Counted from the first letter of the stretch, positions 27,139 to 35,780 are shown. The stretch: 64,000 bases of DNA from Actinomadura rudentiformis (GCF_008923185.1 NZ_WBMT01000018.1:221131-285130), one strand, 5' to 3'. Program-made: numbers and translations. Notes: generated from the sequence alone by a model not told the origin.

Positions 27139-28024
27139 CGGACTCGAGCTTCGGGAAGGGGAAGCCGTTGAGGTTCTCCCGGTGCATCCGGTTGTGCCCG
27201 TACTTGTCCTCGCCGGACACCATGACGCATCCGTGGTAGTCGAGGTCGATCGCGTCGCCGGACCCGCTGAGACGGTTGATGTGCTCGTAGACCCGCACGG
27301 ACGGCGAGATGTAGCGGGACGCCAACCCGAGGCGCTTGTCGGCACTGATGTTCGGGTTCGAGCCGTGGACGCACTTGGCCAGGAAGATGACGAACTGGCC
27401 GGGCTTCAACTCCATGTCGACGATCTCGTGACTGTTCGGATCCCAGTCCTTGTCAAGCTTGAGCTCTGAGTAGTCGTAGCCGTTGTGGGACTTGTTCTCC
27501 ACGTTGTAGGACTGCTTGTGGCTGCCGGGCAGGAAGCGTAGGCAGCCGTGCGCCTTGTCCGTCGAGGAGAAGGCCGTCCAGACGAACAGCTCCTGCGTGG
27601 CGGCCGTGGACTCCTCGGTGTAGCGCAGCGAGGGATACGAGACGGTTTCCGACTCGTTGTACACAGTGAATGCCTCGACCTGGTGCCAGCCCGTTCCCGA
27701 GCCGCCGGGCTCCTTCTCGAAGATGTGCGTCTTCCAGCACATGATGTCGTCATCCATGAGGCTGCGAAGCTTGTGGACGATCGCCGGCTGGGCAATGTGC
27801 CGTGACAACGTGTCGCAGTCCAGGTGCCGGTCGCAGTTGATGGTGGTCGAGTTGTGCGGCTTGTTCGCCGACGTGACCATATCGATCATGGCCTGGCTCC
27901 AGACCAGCGGAGCCTCGTCCTCGGCATAGAGGTCGAACGGCCCAAGGAACCCGTTCTCCTTGAAGGACTCCACCTGTTCGGCCGTCAGCCCTCGGATCGC
28001 CGGGTCGCTCGTGCTTTCCGCCAC
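27128..28024 (-). CDS. Fe/2-oxoglutarate halogenase-like enzyme, copy A
   Basis: 298 aa, PhyH-like fold in the style of SyrB2/CytC3/KthP, which act on amino acids bound to carrier proteins. The first metal motif is GTGWHQVEAF: the His is present, but the third-position carboxylate ligand of hydroxylases is Val. The second His is in KCVHGSNPN and the 2-oxoglutarate Arg in GLASRYISP. Loss of the carboxylate is the hallmark of halogenases, although Ala or Gly is usual. Compared with copy B (40.4 kb) it differs at about 40 positions and lacks about 11 residues after GSHKQ. GTG 28024 follows GAAAGAAGGGGG. Confidence 0.75.
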   Translation of the reverse strand: MAESTSDPAIRGLTAEQVESFKENGFLGPFDLYAEDEAPLVWSQAMIDMVTSANKPHNSTTINCDRHLDCDTLSRHIAQPAIVHKLRSLMDDDIMCWKTHIFEKEPGGSGTGWHQVEAFTVYNESETVSYPSLRYTEESTAATQELFVWTAFSSTDKAHGCLRFLPGSHKQSYNVENKSHNGYDYSELKLDKDWDPNSHEIVDMELKPGQFVIFLAKCVHGSNPNISADKRLGLASRYISPSVRVYEHINRLSGSGDAIDLDYHGCVMVSGEDKYGHNRMHRENLNGFPFPKLESDGH

Positions 28025-28154
28025 CTTGACCCCCTTCTTTCGATGAGGTGCCTGCCAGCCGGACATGCCTGGAACGAGGAATGCGGGCGGGCCAGTGCCG
28101 ATGGAGGCTACTGACACGCCAGCTGAGCCAACCATAGGCGGCGCGAACGGACGG

Positions 28155-28177
28155 GTCTTGTCACTGAAACGGGGGTC
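28155..28177 (+). promoter_or_regulatory. Shared halogenase-promoter element, copy A
   Basis: GTCTTGTCACTGAAAC followed by GGGGGTC, about 130 bp upstream of halogenase A. A close match lies upstream of halogenase B at 41454-41476. It may be an operator, or simply conserved through the duplication. Confidence 0.4.
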
Positions 28178-28213
28178 TGCATCGGTACGGCACGGATACG
28201 GGAAGCTGTACAG

Positions 28214-28981
28214 ATGCCTGCTGAGTACAGCCAAGGTGACCAGTTCCGTGGTGCCCGCATCCATCTGTGCGACCTGTCCGGCCTCGAGATTCGTGATTGC
28301 GACGTCACCGGCCTGAAGATCGTGGACTGCTATGGGGGTGGCGTCTCTCTCGGTGGGGGCTTTGAGCGTGTCGTTGTCAATGACGTCGATGTGACCGCCT
28401 ATGTCGAGGCCGAGCTTGATCGGCTGCATCCCAATCGGGTGCTGGCCCGTGAGGCCACGTCGGCCGCCGAATACCGGGCCGCTTGGGATGCCATCGAGAA
28501 GCAATGGGGGGAGACGATTGACCGTGCCAGGCGCCTACCGGAGGCGAAGCTGCATGAGCGGGTCGACGGCGAGTGGTCGTTCGTCGAGACGCAGCGGCAT
28601 CTGCTGATGGCCGGCGATGCCTGGATCGGCAACGCCGTGCTCGAGGAGGATGCGCCGTACCACTCGTTGGGCCTTCCTGGCGGCGGGGTGCCGGCCGAAG
28701 CATCGGCGAAGCTCCTGGGGCTCACCCTCGATGCCATCCCGACGCTTGAGGAGGTACTCGCGCCGCGGCTCGCCCGCATGGCCACGATGTGCCGGGTCGT
28801 CGACGAGCTCACCGAGGCCGAGCTCGACCGGGTATGTGGTCGCAAGCCGGCCGACCTCTATCCGGACAAGGACTACGTCGTACGCCGCTGCCTCAGCGTC
28901 GTGCTCAAGGAAGAGGCCGAGCATCACCGGTATGCGGTGCGCGACCTCACCGTGCTCGAGGCCGATACCCGAACCGAGTGA
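28214..28981 (+). CDS. Pentapeptide/DinB-like protein, full copy
   Basis: 255 aa. The N-terminal 45 residues have pentapeptide-like repeats (DLSGLEIRDCDVTGLKIVDC). The rest is a DinB/maleylpyruvate-isomerase-like four-helix bundle with metal-type histidines in ETQRHLL and EEAEHHRYAVRDL. DinB-fold proteins are often thiol-dependent transferases or of unknown role. It is divergent from halogenase A. The segment from codon 30 onward is repeated almost exactly at the window end. Confidence 0.75.
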   Translation: MPAEYSQGDQFRGARIHLCDLSGLEIRDCDVTGLKIVDCYGGGVSLGGGFERVVVNDVDVTAYVEAELDRLHPNRVLAREATSAAEYRAAWDAIEKQWGETIDRARRLPEAKLHERVDGEWSFVETQRHLLMAGDAWIGNAVLEEDAPYHSLGLPGGGVPAEASAKLLGLTLDAIPTLEEVLAPRLARMATMCRVVDELTEAELDRVCGRKPADLYPDKDYVVRRCLSVVLKEEAEHHRYAVRDLTVLEADTRTE

Positions 28982-28993
28982 AAGCGCGTCCCG
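28300..28993 (+). repeat. 694-bp direct repeat, left copy
   Basis: Matches 63307-64000 with only three mismatches by eye (two adjacent in the GGTGG/GGTAA stretch and one in CCCAATCGG/CCCAACCGG). It covers codons 30-255 of the DinB-like gene plus 12 bp. The right copy runs to the window edge, so the repeat may be longer. Confidence 0.95.
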
Positions 28994-29314
28994 AGCAGGA
29001 GCGCTGACCGCTCGGGCGACTTCCAGCCGCAGTGCTGCTGCTACTCCCGGCCGCAAGATTCTGGTCGTCTGCCACACCTGCCACGAACACGGCCAACTAC
29101 TCGGTGAGTGCCACGCCGCGCAAACAGCGAACCACATCCCATCGAACGCTGCCTGGAGTGGGTCAGCCGGTTCCGTCGGCTGGCCCGCCGCTTACCACTA
29201 CACCGGATTCCTGCGCCTGGCATCCGCTCTGATCTGTTGTCGGCAAGCCGACCGGCTCAACCCCAAATCAACTGAGATGCGGTCCTGTTAGGGCCCAACG
29301 GCTCGCAGGGCAGG
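28994..29314. other. No recognisable gene
   Basis: Short frames only, with no homology I recognise and no ribosome site. It holds the 3' ends of converging units (DinB-like plus strand, PaiB-like minus strand), so a bidirectional terminator is expected, but no clean hairpin with T-run was found. Confidence 0.35.
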
Positions 29315-29998
29315 TCAGAAGGGGCAGGAGGACACGGTGTCGTCCGGCGATCCGGCGGAGCCGCCCATCCCGGCCTCCCGCATCAGCCGGGCGATCGGCC
29401 AGCCGGCGCCGCTGGGATCCGCCTCGTAGCGGCGGATCACCGACTCCTGCACGTCCGCCGGCTTCTCCTGGCTGAGTTTGAACAGCGCCTCCACCGACTC
29501 GATCGTCAGCCGGAAGGCACCGACGCCGTGCACGATCCGGCGGAAGTAGTCGACCGAGGAGGTCTGGTCCCAGCCCGCGCCGAAGCGATCCTCCAGGCGA
29601 GCGGCCGTCCACCGGACGACCTCGAGTGTCTCCTCCCGCCCGCGGATCAACCGTAGGCGGCCGCAGACGTGCACGGCCGCGAAGTTCCACGTCGGCGCGG
29701 ACGGGTCGCCGGGGTAGACGGCCGGCGTGACGAAGCCGCCCGGCCCGTCGAACATCAGCCGGGCGTACGTGCCGTCCGTGAGCGCCTTCCAGTGCGGGTT
29801 GGCGCGGTTGAGGTGGCCGAGGATCTCGGTGCCGGCCAGCGGGCCGGACTCGGGTTCACCCGGCGCGACCAGGGCCGGCAGGCGGGTGGCCAGGGGAGCG
29901 GTCGTCCCGTTCGTGGTGAGCGTCGCGAGGGGGTGGCCGTCGATGATCCGGTGGTGCCAGTCCTCGTCCTTGATCCGGTAGTGGCTCGGTACGAACAT
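29315..29998 (-). CDS. PaiB/KtzT-like protein, candidate piperazate synthase
   Basis: 227 aa, a split-barrel fold: starts MFVPSHYRI, then HPLATLTTNG, ATRLPALV, ILGHLNRANPHWKAL, APTWNFAAVHVCGRL and ERRY-like ending. KtzT, the heme-dependent enzyme that closes N5-hydroxy-ornithine into piperazic acid, belongs to this family, usually annotated as FMN-binding negative regulator. An ornithine N-hydroxylase in the same cluster supports that role over regulation. It is the last gene of the minus operon, 2 bp after the gamma-glutamyltransferase-like gene. Confidence 0.68.
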   Translation of the reverse strand: MFVPSHYRIKDEDWHHRIIDGHPLATLTTNGTTAPLATRLPALVAPGEPESGPLAGTEILGHLNRANPHWKALTDGTYARLMFDGPGGFVTPAVYPGDPSAPTWNFAAVHVCGRLRLIRGREETLEVVRWTAARLEDRFGAGWDQTSSVDYFRRIVHGVGAFRLTIESVEALFKLSQEKPADVQESVIRRYEADPSGAGWPIARLMREAGMGGSAGSPDDTVSSCPF

Positions 29999-30000
29999 GG

Positions 30001-31806
30001 CTACCGACACACTCCGTAGGCCTGGCGGCCGCGCGGGCCGGTCGCGGCCCGAAGGAAGCCGGTATCCGGGTCGACACCGGCGGCGCAGACCTTGCCGAGG
30101 GTGGACGCCGGCACCACGTCGAGCCGGTGGCCCTTCCGCTCCAGGCCGACGAGCACCTCGGGCCCGAGCGAGCGTTCCGCGACCAGCACGCCCGGCCGGG
30201 AGGCGCGCGGCGCGAACGACTGCGCGAAGTGGTCGATGTTGACGGCGGGGAGCTCGGTCGCGGCCTGCGGTTCCAGCCCGAACTCCGCGATCGCGAGGAA
30301 CACCTGGAGCGTCCACTGGTCCTGCTGGTCACCGCCCGGCGTGCCGAACGCCAGGAACGGCTCGCCGTCGCGCAGCACGATACTGGGGCTCAGCGTCGTG
30401 CGCGGACGCCGGCCGGGTGCCAGCGAGTTCGGGTGGCCGTCGACGAGCCAGGCGGTCTGGCCGCGGGTGCCGAGCGGGAAGCCGAGATCGGGGATCACCG
30501 GTGAGCTCTTGAGCCAGCCGCCGCTGGGCACGGCCACGGCCAGGTTTCCCCACCGGTCCGCGACCGCGACGGTGCAGGTGTTCCCGGCGCCGGCCTGCGG
30601 CGCCCCGGCGGTCACGGTGGGTATGCCGCTGCGCAGCTGGGTCATCCAGTCCGGCTCGTCGGCGCCCGGCTGCTCCGGTTTGGCCTGCGGGATCCAGGGC
30701 CGGCCGGGGCCCACCCGGCCGGGTTGGGGGTCGAGGGCCGCACGGTCGCCGATCAGCGAGCGCCGCCGCGCGGTGTACTCCGGCGCCAGGAGCTCGGCCA
30801 TCGGCACCGGTGTGTGCGCCGGGTCCCCGTACCAGGCCTCGCGGTCGGCGAACGCGAGCTTAGCCGCCTCCGCGAGGGTGTGGACGTAGTCGACGGTGCC
30901 GAGCCCCATGCTGCGCAGGTCGCAGCCGGACAGGATCGCCAGCTGCTGGAGGAAGACCGGGCCCTGCGACCACGGCCCCGGCTTGTAGACGGTGAAGTCG
31001 CCGTACGGCAGCGCGCACGGTTCCTCGACGGCAGGCTGCCAGGCCGCCAGGTCGTCGCCGGTGAGCAGGCCGCGGTGCCGGCCGCCGGTGGAGTCGAGCA
31101 CCTCGGTGGTACGCGCGAAGCCGTCGATCGCGTCGGCGACGAAGCCCTCGTAGAAGGCCGCCCGGGCCGCCTCGAGCTGGGCCTCCCGGTCGGTCGACGC
31201 GGCCCGCGCCTCGCGCAGCAGCCGCTCGTAGGTGCCGGCCAGCGCGGCGTTGCGCATCCGGGCGCCGGCCGCCGGTACCGCGTCGTCGGGCAGGTAGGTG
31301 CGCGCGGACGCGGTCCACTCCGTCCGGAACAGCGGAGCCATCGCCGCGACCGTCGCCGCGGCGCCGGGCAGCAGCGGGTAGCCGCCGGAGGCGTACCCGA
31401 TCGCCGGTTCCAGGACGGTGGCCAGTGGCATCGTGCCGAACTCGGCGAGCAGGCGCATCCAGGCGCCGAACGCGCCCGGCACGGTCGCGGGGAGCAGGCC
31501 CGCCGCGGGCATCTGCTCGATGCCGAGCGCGCCGAACCGCTCGATGGTCGCCGCCTGCGGCATCGGGCCCTGTCCGCAGATGACGCGTACCGTGCCGGCC
31601 GAGCGCGGGTAGACCGAGATCACGACGTCGCCGCCGGGCCCGTTCGAGTGCGGCTCGATCACCTGGAGGGCGAAGCCGGCGGCCGCCGCCGCGTCGAAGG
31701 CGTTGCCACCCCGGTCGAGGATGCCCATGCCGACGGCGGACGCCAACCAGTGCGTCGAGGCCACGGCGCCGGAGGTACCGGTGAGCTGGGGTCGCAGGAC
31801 GGTCAT
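30001..31806 (-). CDS. Gamma-glutamyltransferase-like Ntn hydrolase
   Basis: 601 aa. It begins with the GGT pattern (AVASTHWLASAVGMGILDRGGNAFDAA), and has GPGGD, VPGAFGAW, the processing/nucleophile Thr region AGNTCTVAVADRWGN near residue 408, and the late ANSxAPGKRP-like NSLAPGRRPRTTLSPS. No signal peptide is seen, so it may be cytoplasmic. Normal members self-cleave at the Thr and transfer or hydrolyse gamma-glutamyl groups. In the cluster it could remove a protecting acyl group or join one (inference). Its ATG overlaps the cupin stop. Confidence 0.82.
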   Translation of the reverse strand: MTVLRPQLTGTSGAVASTHWLASAVGMGILDRGGNAFDAAAAAGFALQVIEPHSNGPGGDVVISVYPRSAGTVRVICGQGPMPQAATIERFGALGIEQMPAAGLLPATVPGAFGAWMRLLAEFGTMPLATVLEPAIGYASGGYPLLPGAAATVAAMAPLFRTEWTASARTYLPDDAVPAAGARMRNAALAGTYERLLREARAASTDREAQLEAARAAFYEGFVADAIDGFARTTEVLDSTGGRHRGLLTGDDLAAWQPAVEEPCALPYGDFTVYKPGPWSQGPVFLQQLAILSGCDLRSMGLGTVDYVHTLAEAAKLAFADREAWYGDPAHTPVPMAELLAPEYTARRRSLIGDRAALDPQPGRVGPGRPWIPQAKPEQPGADEPDWMTQLRSGIPTVTAGAPQAGAGNTCTVAVADRWGNLAVAVPSGGWLKSSPVIPDLGFPLGTRGQTAWLVDGHPNSLAPGRRPRTTLSPSIVLRDGEPFLAFGTPGGDQQDQWTLQVFLAIAEFGLEPQAATELPAVNIDHFAQSFAPRASRPGVLVAERSLGPEVLVGLERKGHRLDVVPASTLGKVCAAGVDPDTGFLRAATGPRGRQAYGVCR

Positions 31807-32213
31807 CGTTGGGTTGACCCGGTGAGCAGCAGGCCCAGACAATACGTGCCCGGTTCGGCCTTGCGGGTGACGAAGTGGTGCACCGTACCGGCCGGGATGA
31901 AGAATGTCGCCGGCGAGGTCAGCGTGTGGTGGCGTCCGTCGGCGACCACCTCGATCACGCCACCGCCCGGATTCGGTGACAGCAGCAGATAGATCTCGGG
32001 ACACTCGTGGGTATGCGGATCGGCCACCGGCTTTCCCACCTTGTCGCTGAGCTCGCCGCCGGCCAGCTCCAAGCACAGCCCGCCGTACATGTCGTCGGTC
32101 AGGTAGAACGGTGTGGGTGCGTAATGTCCGGGAATCTCGCGGAACAGCGGAAGATCCATTCGGGCGGCCGGGGCGGCGGCCGCGACTGCGGAGCTTGCGG
32201 AAGGGGCGTCCAT
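31803..32213 (-). CDS. Cupin-domain protein
   Basis: 136 aa. One cupin barrel with metal-type motifs PHTHECPEIYLLL and GTVHHF. This layout (HxH, E, H) fits a mononuclear metal site as in small dioxygenases, isomerases or epimerases. Start ATG 32213 lies 37 bp after the methyltransferase stop. It overlaps the next gene by ATGA. Confidence 0.75.
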   Translation of the reverse strand: MDAPSASSAVAAAAPAARMDLPLFREIPGHYAPTPFYLTDDMYGGLCLELAGGELSDKVGKPVADPHTHECPEIYLLLSPNPGGGVIEVVADGRHHTLTSPATFFIPAGTVHHFVTRKAEPGTYCLGLLLTGSTQR

Positions 32214-32250
32214 GGGGTGTTCCTCCGGGTACGGCCGCGTCGATGACGGA

Positions 32251-33264
32251 TCAGGCTGGGGTCAGGTGGAAGATGAAGCTAAACGCGGGAAGTTCGATGA
32301 GCCGCTGATCAGCGAGACGCCAGCCGCTCTCATCGATCACCGAGTACCACTCGTCGAGCGTGGGCAGGTACTGGTCCATGATCGCGTGCACGGTCTCGAA
32401 GCCGAGCGTGAACATGGGCAGGTCCGGGCCTTCGACGCCGACGGACCGACAGGTGTCGCCGAGGAGGAGGTTTCGTCCGTTGGGGAAGGTCTCTCGGAGC
32501 TTCTGCAGTGTCTTCACGCAGTTGTCCCGTGGCCAGAAGTCGTGCCCCATGAGGAAGCAGGTGACCAGTTCGGCGTCGGCGTACTCCGGCCTCGGCGACA
32601 TGTTCAGCACATCATCCCGAAGCAGCGTGATCCGGTCCGTCAGGTTCGCATCTCGGACCGCCTCTCCCGCGACCGTCAACGCCCCCGGGGCGATATCGAC
32701 CCCGATGGCCCGGATCGCGGGTTGCCGCTCGGCCAACATGATGATCCGATCGCCGCTGCCACAGCCGAGATCGGCGACGGTCGTGTAGTCGATACCGTCG
32801 AGGAGATCCCGCAGCGGCGGGTCGAAGAAATTGCGGGCGATGCTCCGGCAGGCCACGCTGATCGCCCGCGAATCGCGGCGCATCTGGCGGTCGGCGCGTT
32901 CATCGGTGCGAACCAGGGTGGTGAGATCGGTGAAGAGCTCGCCACAGCCCCTGGTCAGCCAGTAGAAGAAGCCCCTGGTACGGAACGCCTCGTCGAATCC
33001 CGGTCCGCGCCGGGCCAGGTTCGGCCCGGCGTCGACGACCACGATCCTGCGGCTGGACAGCGCGACAAGGATCCGGCGAACCGCCTCCGGGTGGGTGCGG
33101 GTGCGGGCGGTGAACTCGGGTACGTCGACAGCGTCCCGGTCGGCTAGCTCGTCCAACAAGCCGATGTCCCAGGCCGCGCTGAGAGCGGCTGCGGCCACGG
33201 CACCGTTGAAGGTATCCGCACAGTATCGCGCTTCCTTGGGCAGATGGGTTGTCGCGGCGGTCAT
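32251..33264 (-). CDS. SAM-dependent methyltransferase
   Basis: 337 aa. An N-terminal winged-helix dimerisation domain (residues 15-110) precedes a class I methyltransferase core: motif I VADLGCGSGDRI near residue 165, acidic strand IGVDI and motif IV-like LVTCFLMGHDF. This is the plant-type O-methyltransferase layout, but C-methyltransferases of tyrosine pathways share it. Its start overlaps the stop of the unknown 334-aa gene (ATGA), suggesting they act in series. Confidence 0.82.
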   Translation of the reverse strand: MTAATTHLPKEARYCADTFNGAVAAAALSAAWDIGLLDELADRDAVDVPEFTARTRTHPEAVRRILVALSSRRIVVVDAGPNLARRGPGFDEAFRTRGFFYWLTRGCGELFTDLTTLVRTDERADRQMRRDSRAISVACRSIARNFFDPPLRDLLDGIDYTTVADLGCGSGDRIIMLAERQPAIRAIGVDIAPGALTVAGEAVRDANLTDRITLLRDDVLNMSPRPEYADAELVTCFLMGHDFWPRDNCVKTLQKLRETFPNGRNLLLGDTCRSVGVEGPDLPMFTLGFETVHAIMDQYLPTLDEWYSVIDESGWRLADQRLIELPAFSFIFHLTPA

Positions 33265-34265
33265 GTAGTCCTCAACTTTCGCATCGTGGAGCTGGTCCGG
33301 ACCGTTCTCGATGGGTGGGCCTGGGTGGCCGGCGCGCTCACGAAGCTCAGGATCTCCAGGACGCAGTCCGTCAGTCCCGCCTTGCGTCGCATCACCTCCG
33401 GGGTCCGCAGGCGGGGCGGTTCCTCGTGCGCGCTCGGCGCGAAGGAGGGGTACAGTCCGTTCGCGGTGATGTCGAGAAAGATGGCGTGCAGTCGGCGGAC
33501 CAGCTGGCTGCCGACAGCGAGCGGGGAGACGGCTTCACGGCTGGTCAGGAAGATGCCGTCGTACAGCCACATCAAGGTGTCCCGGGGGATCTGCTGCCGG
33601 CCCTTCGGCTTGGGACTCTGCAGCAAGGACACCTCGCCCGAGGACAGGACCTTGGCCGCGATCCCCTCGTGAACCTGCTCGTTGAGTTCGCACTCGTGGC
33701 GCAGGGCTTCCGCCACGGTGCCGGAGCCGATCGTCACCTTGCCCCGGATCAGCGGCCGGACCGGTGGATAGTCGCGGGCCCAGGCGCCGGTGAGATTGAC
33801 GTGCTGGCGGGCCATCGGCATCCGGATGACCGGTCCGTAGATGTGCCGGGGGGCGGAGCTTCCGTACATCAGCATCAGCGAATAGCCGCACACCAGCAAT
33901 CGCGCCTGCGTGGCGAGCTCCTCGTGTTCGACCCGCGCGGCCTCGCTCTCCCGCAGGATGGCCCCGAGCATCTGCCACAGCAGGAAGGTGGTCTGGTGGG
34001 CGGTGATCCACCGGAACCAGAACAGACGGTCGATGTCCTCGGCACTGTCCGGACGCAGGTCGTGGACCGAGGCGGGTGACGCGTGCGCCAGCCGTTCCCG
34101 CAGTTCCTCGATCTGCATCGGATCCACGGGCACTGTTCGGGGTACCCATCGGGAGGGCAGGGCCAGCGGCTCGAGCCCGTAGGGATGACCGCCGAACTCC
34201 CATTCCGCGCCGGACGGGAGGGTGGTGACGACGGCCGGTGCCTCAAGCGGATGCATCGGCGGCAT
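33261..34265 (-). CDS. Unrecognised 334-aa protein, possibly heme aromatic oxygenase
   Basis: 334 aa, mostly helical. Noted segments: WITAHQTTFLLWQMLGAILR, LMLMYGSSAPRHIYGPVIRM, ARQHVNLTGAW, ALRHECELNEQVHEG and LRTPEVMRRKAGL. The helix with a His followed by an LR-E-S turn and the following YG...Y..IRP-like loop recall, from memory only, the tryptophan-dioxygenase-like L-tyrosine 3-hydroxylases (SfmD/LmbB2). The expected heme-ligand motif is not obvious. It overlaps the VOC gene by 23 bp and the methyltransferase gene by 4. ATG 34265 follows GAGGGAACGG. The function is open. Confidence 0.7.
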   Translation of the reverse strand: MPPMHPLEAPAVVTTLPSGAEWEFGGHPYGLEPLALPSRWVPRTVPVDPMQIEELRERLAHASPASVHDLRPDSAEDIDRLFWFRWITAHQTTFLLWQMLGAILRESEAARVEHEELATQARLLVCGYSLMLMYGSSAPRHIYGPVIRMPMARQHVNLTGAWARDYPPVRPLIRGKVTIGSGTVAEALRHECELNEQVHEGIAAKVLSSGEVSLLQSPKPKGRQQIPRDTLMWLYDGIFLTSREAVSPLAVGSQLVRRLHAIFLDITANGLYPSFAPSAHEEPPRLRTPEVMRRKAGLTDCVLEILSFVSAPATQAHPSRTVRTSSTMRKLRTT

Positions 34266-34788
34266 CCGTTCCCTCGGAGATATCCGGAAGGTGGGTGAAT
34301 TCGAGCTCCAGGCCGTTCACATCGTACGCGTAGAAGCTCTGCATGCCCTGACCGTCGATGTCGATCTCGGTGGCCGGCTCGGCGCGAGCGAAGGTGAAGC
34401 GGCCCGATTCGTACAGCTCCCGATACCGGCCGCGCCACAGTCGCAGCTGTTCCGGTGTGTCGACCCGGATGCACAGGTGCTGGAACTGGTTCACCTCGCC
34501 GGCCGGCGGCCCGTGCGTACCGCGGTCGCGGGTGAACAGGTGCAGGCGGATGTCGCCCACGGCCACCTCGACCACGCGGGTCAGGCCGGGGAGCCGCCGC
34601 CGGCTCAGGTCGGAGAAGCCGCCGCTCATCTCCCAGGAGACCGTGCAGCCGAGAAACTCCCGGTACCAGAGGACGGCGTTCCCCAGGTCCATCGTCTGGA
34701 TGCCCACGTGGTCGATCGCCCCGGTCAGCGGAACCGGGCGGGCCGAGGGCTTGCCCGGCGCGGCCACGTCAGATGTGGTTGGAGCCAA
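34243..34788 (-). CDS. VOC/glyoxalase-fold protein
   Basis: 181 aa. IDHVGIQTMDLGNAVLWYREFLGC starts a VOC barrel at residue 28, with further motifs FQHLCIRVDT and VNGLELEFTH supplying His/Glu metal ligands. The fold serves isomerases, dioxygenases and resistance proteins. TTG 34788 is chosen because AGGAGAGAA precedes it, with the frame open further upstream. It is part of the minus operon. Confidence 0.75.
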   Translation of the reverse strand: MAPTTSDVAAPGKPSARPVPLTGAIDHVGIQTMDLGNAVLWYREFLGCTVSWEMSGGFSDLSRRRLPGLTRVVEVAVGDIRLHLFTRDRGTHGPPAGEVNQFQHLCIRVDTPEQLRLWRGRYRELYESGRFTFARAEPATEIDIDGQGMQSFYAYDVNGLELEFTHLPDISEGTDAADASA

Positions 34789-34847
34789 GGTTCTCTCCTG
34801 TCTTCGGAGGAGTTCCGCATTTCTCGGGCAGCCGGCGGCTCGCGCGG

Positions 34848-35711
34848 CTACGTGTAGGGCGACCGTTCGATGGTGAAGTAGCGACGCAGCTCCTCGATGT
34901 GCCGGAGGACTTCGGTGTCCTCGCAAGCGCGCGCGATGTCAATCATCGTGCTCCACACGAAGTCGTCGCCACCGTCGTACCGGTAATGCTTTTTGATGAC
35001 GATGCTGAATATCTCGTCGACCGTTTCCATTGTCATGACGTCGGCGAGCCGCAATAGGCTGGCGCGGTCGGCATCGGTGACCGGTGGTCGTTTGACCATT
35101 CGGTCCTCCGGAATGCCGGCGTCGGCGCTGTGGCCCGGGATCGTGATCAATGGCTTCTCGGACGGCGCGTTCACGAAGTCGAGCATGAGGTGGATCCGCG
35201 CCTCGGTGGAGAGCACCGCCAGCGAGTGGATCACTGAGGCGTCGAGGAACCAGATCTCGCCCCGGCGCATCCGGTACACGGTGTTGCCCTCGCTGAAGAA
35301 GCAGTTCTCGTTGGTGGCGAGGGGGATGTGCGCCCGGTGGGCGTTGCGGGTGTCGTCCGGGATGTCGCTGAGCTCGAGCAGGTCCCGGTGCGGCATGGCC
35401 ACGCTGTTCTGTACCTTCGCCAGCCGCACGAAGTTCAGCCGGTCCAGATCGACAACCGTGCTGATCAGCTCGCGGAGATAGGGAAGCTGGTTGCCGTACT
35501 CCGTGAACGCGCCGGGCTGGCGGTGATCGTATTTGGTGACCACCCCGTCGCCATCGGCTCCGCCCGGGGTCCAGAGCATGCAGCTCCTATAGGCGCCGCG
35601 GGAAAGGTAGTCGCTGTGCGCTTCGGACCACGGAAGTGAATCGCTGTGCTCGAGGTCTTTGGCGAGGCGGACGTCATCGAGTGGGGTGTCCGCTACATAG
35701 TGGGTTCGCAT
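34848..35711 (-). CDS. Proline-3-hydroxylase-like Fe/2-oxoglutarate oxygenase
   Basis: 287 aa. The start MRTHYVADTPLDDVRLAKDL and the middle MPHRDLLELSD, GEIWFLDASVIHSLAV follow the Streptomyces proline 3-hydroxylase (aspartyl/asparaginyl beta-hydroxylase plus Pro_3-hydrox_C). The Fe triad is His-Arg-Asp plus the distal His of VIHS. The C-terminal helical tail also matches. The substrate may be proline, piperazate or another cyclic residue (inference). ATG 35711 is chosen by family alignment, although GTG 35723 has the better GAGAGGG ribosome site. Confidence 0.82.
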   Translation of the reverse strand: MRTHYVADTPLDDVRLAKDLEHSDSLPWSEAHSDYLSRGAYRSCMLWTPGGADGDGVVTKYDHRQPGAFTEYGNQLPYLRELISTVVDLDRLNFVRLAKVQNSVAMPHRDLLELSDIPDDTRNAHRAHIPLATNENCFFSEGNTVYRMRRGEIWFLDASVIHSLAVLSTEARIHLMLDFVNAPSEKPLITIPGHSADAGIPEDRMVKRPPVTDADRASLLRLADVMTMETVDEIFSIVIKKHYRYDGGDDFVWSTMIDIARACEDTEVLRHIEELRRYFTIERSPYT

Positions 35712-35780
35712 CGGATCACGCAATCCCTCTCAGCCGAATTCGGGGCTCTTCCGATACGCTAGGCGACTCCCACTTTGGTA

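Noticed and set aside
27128..28504. Longer halogenase A start giving a 458-aa protein
   Set aside because: The extra N-terminal part is the complement of the divergent DinB-like gene and promoter. GTG 28024 has a strong ribosome site and matches the copy B start.
28994..29314. Short frames after the DinB-like gene, including one with a CHTCHE motif
   Set aside because: No ribosome site, no continuation and no family pattern. Considered non-coding.
29315..29998. PaiB-type transcription regulator
   Set aside because: The family name is regulatory, but its place at the end of a biosynthetic operon with an ornithine N-hydroxylase in the same cluster fits piperazate synthase better.
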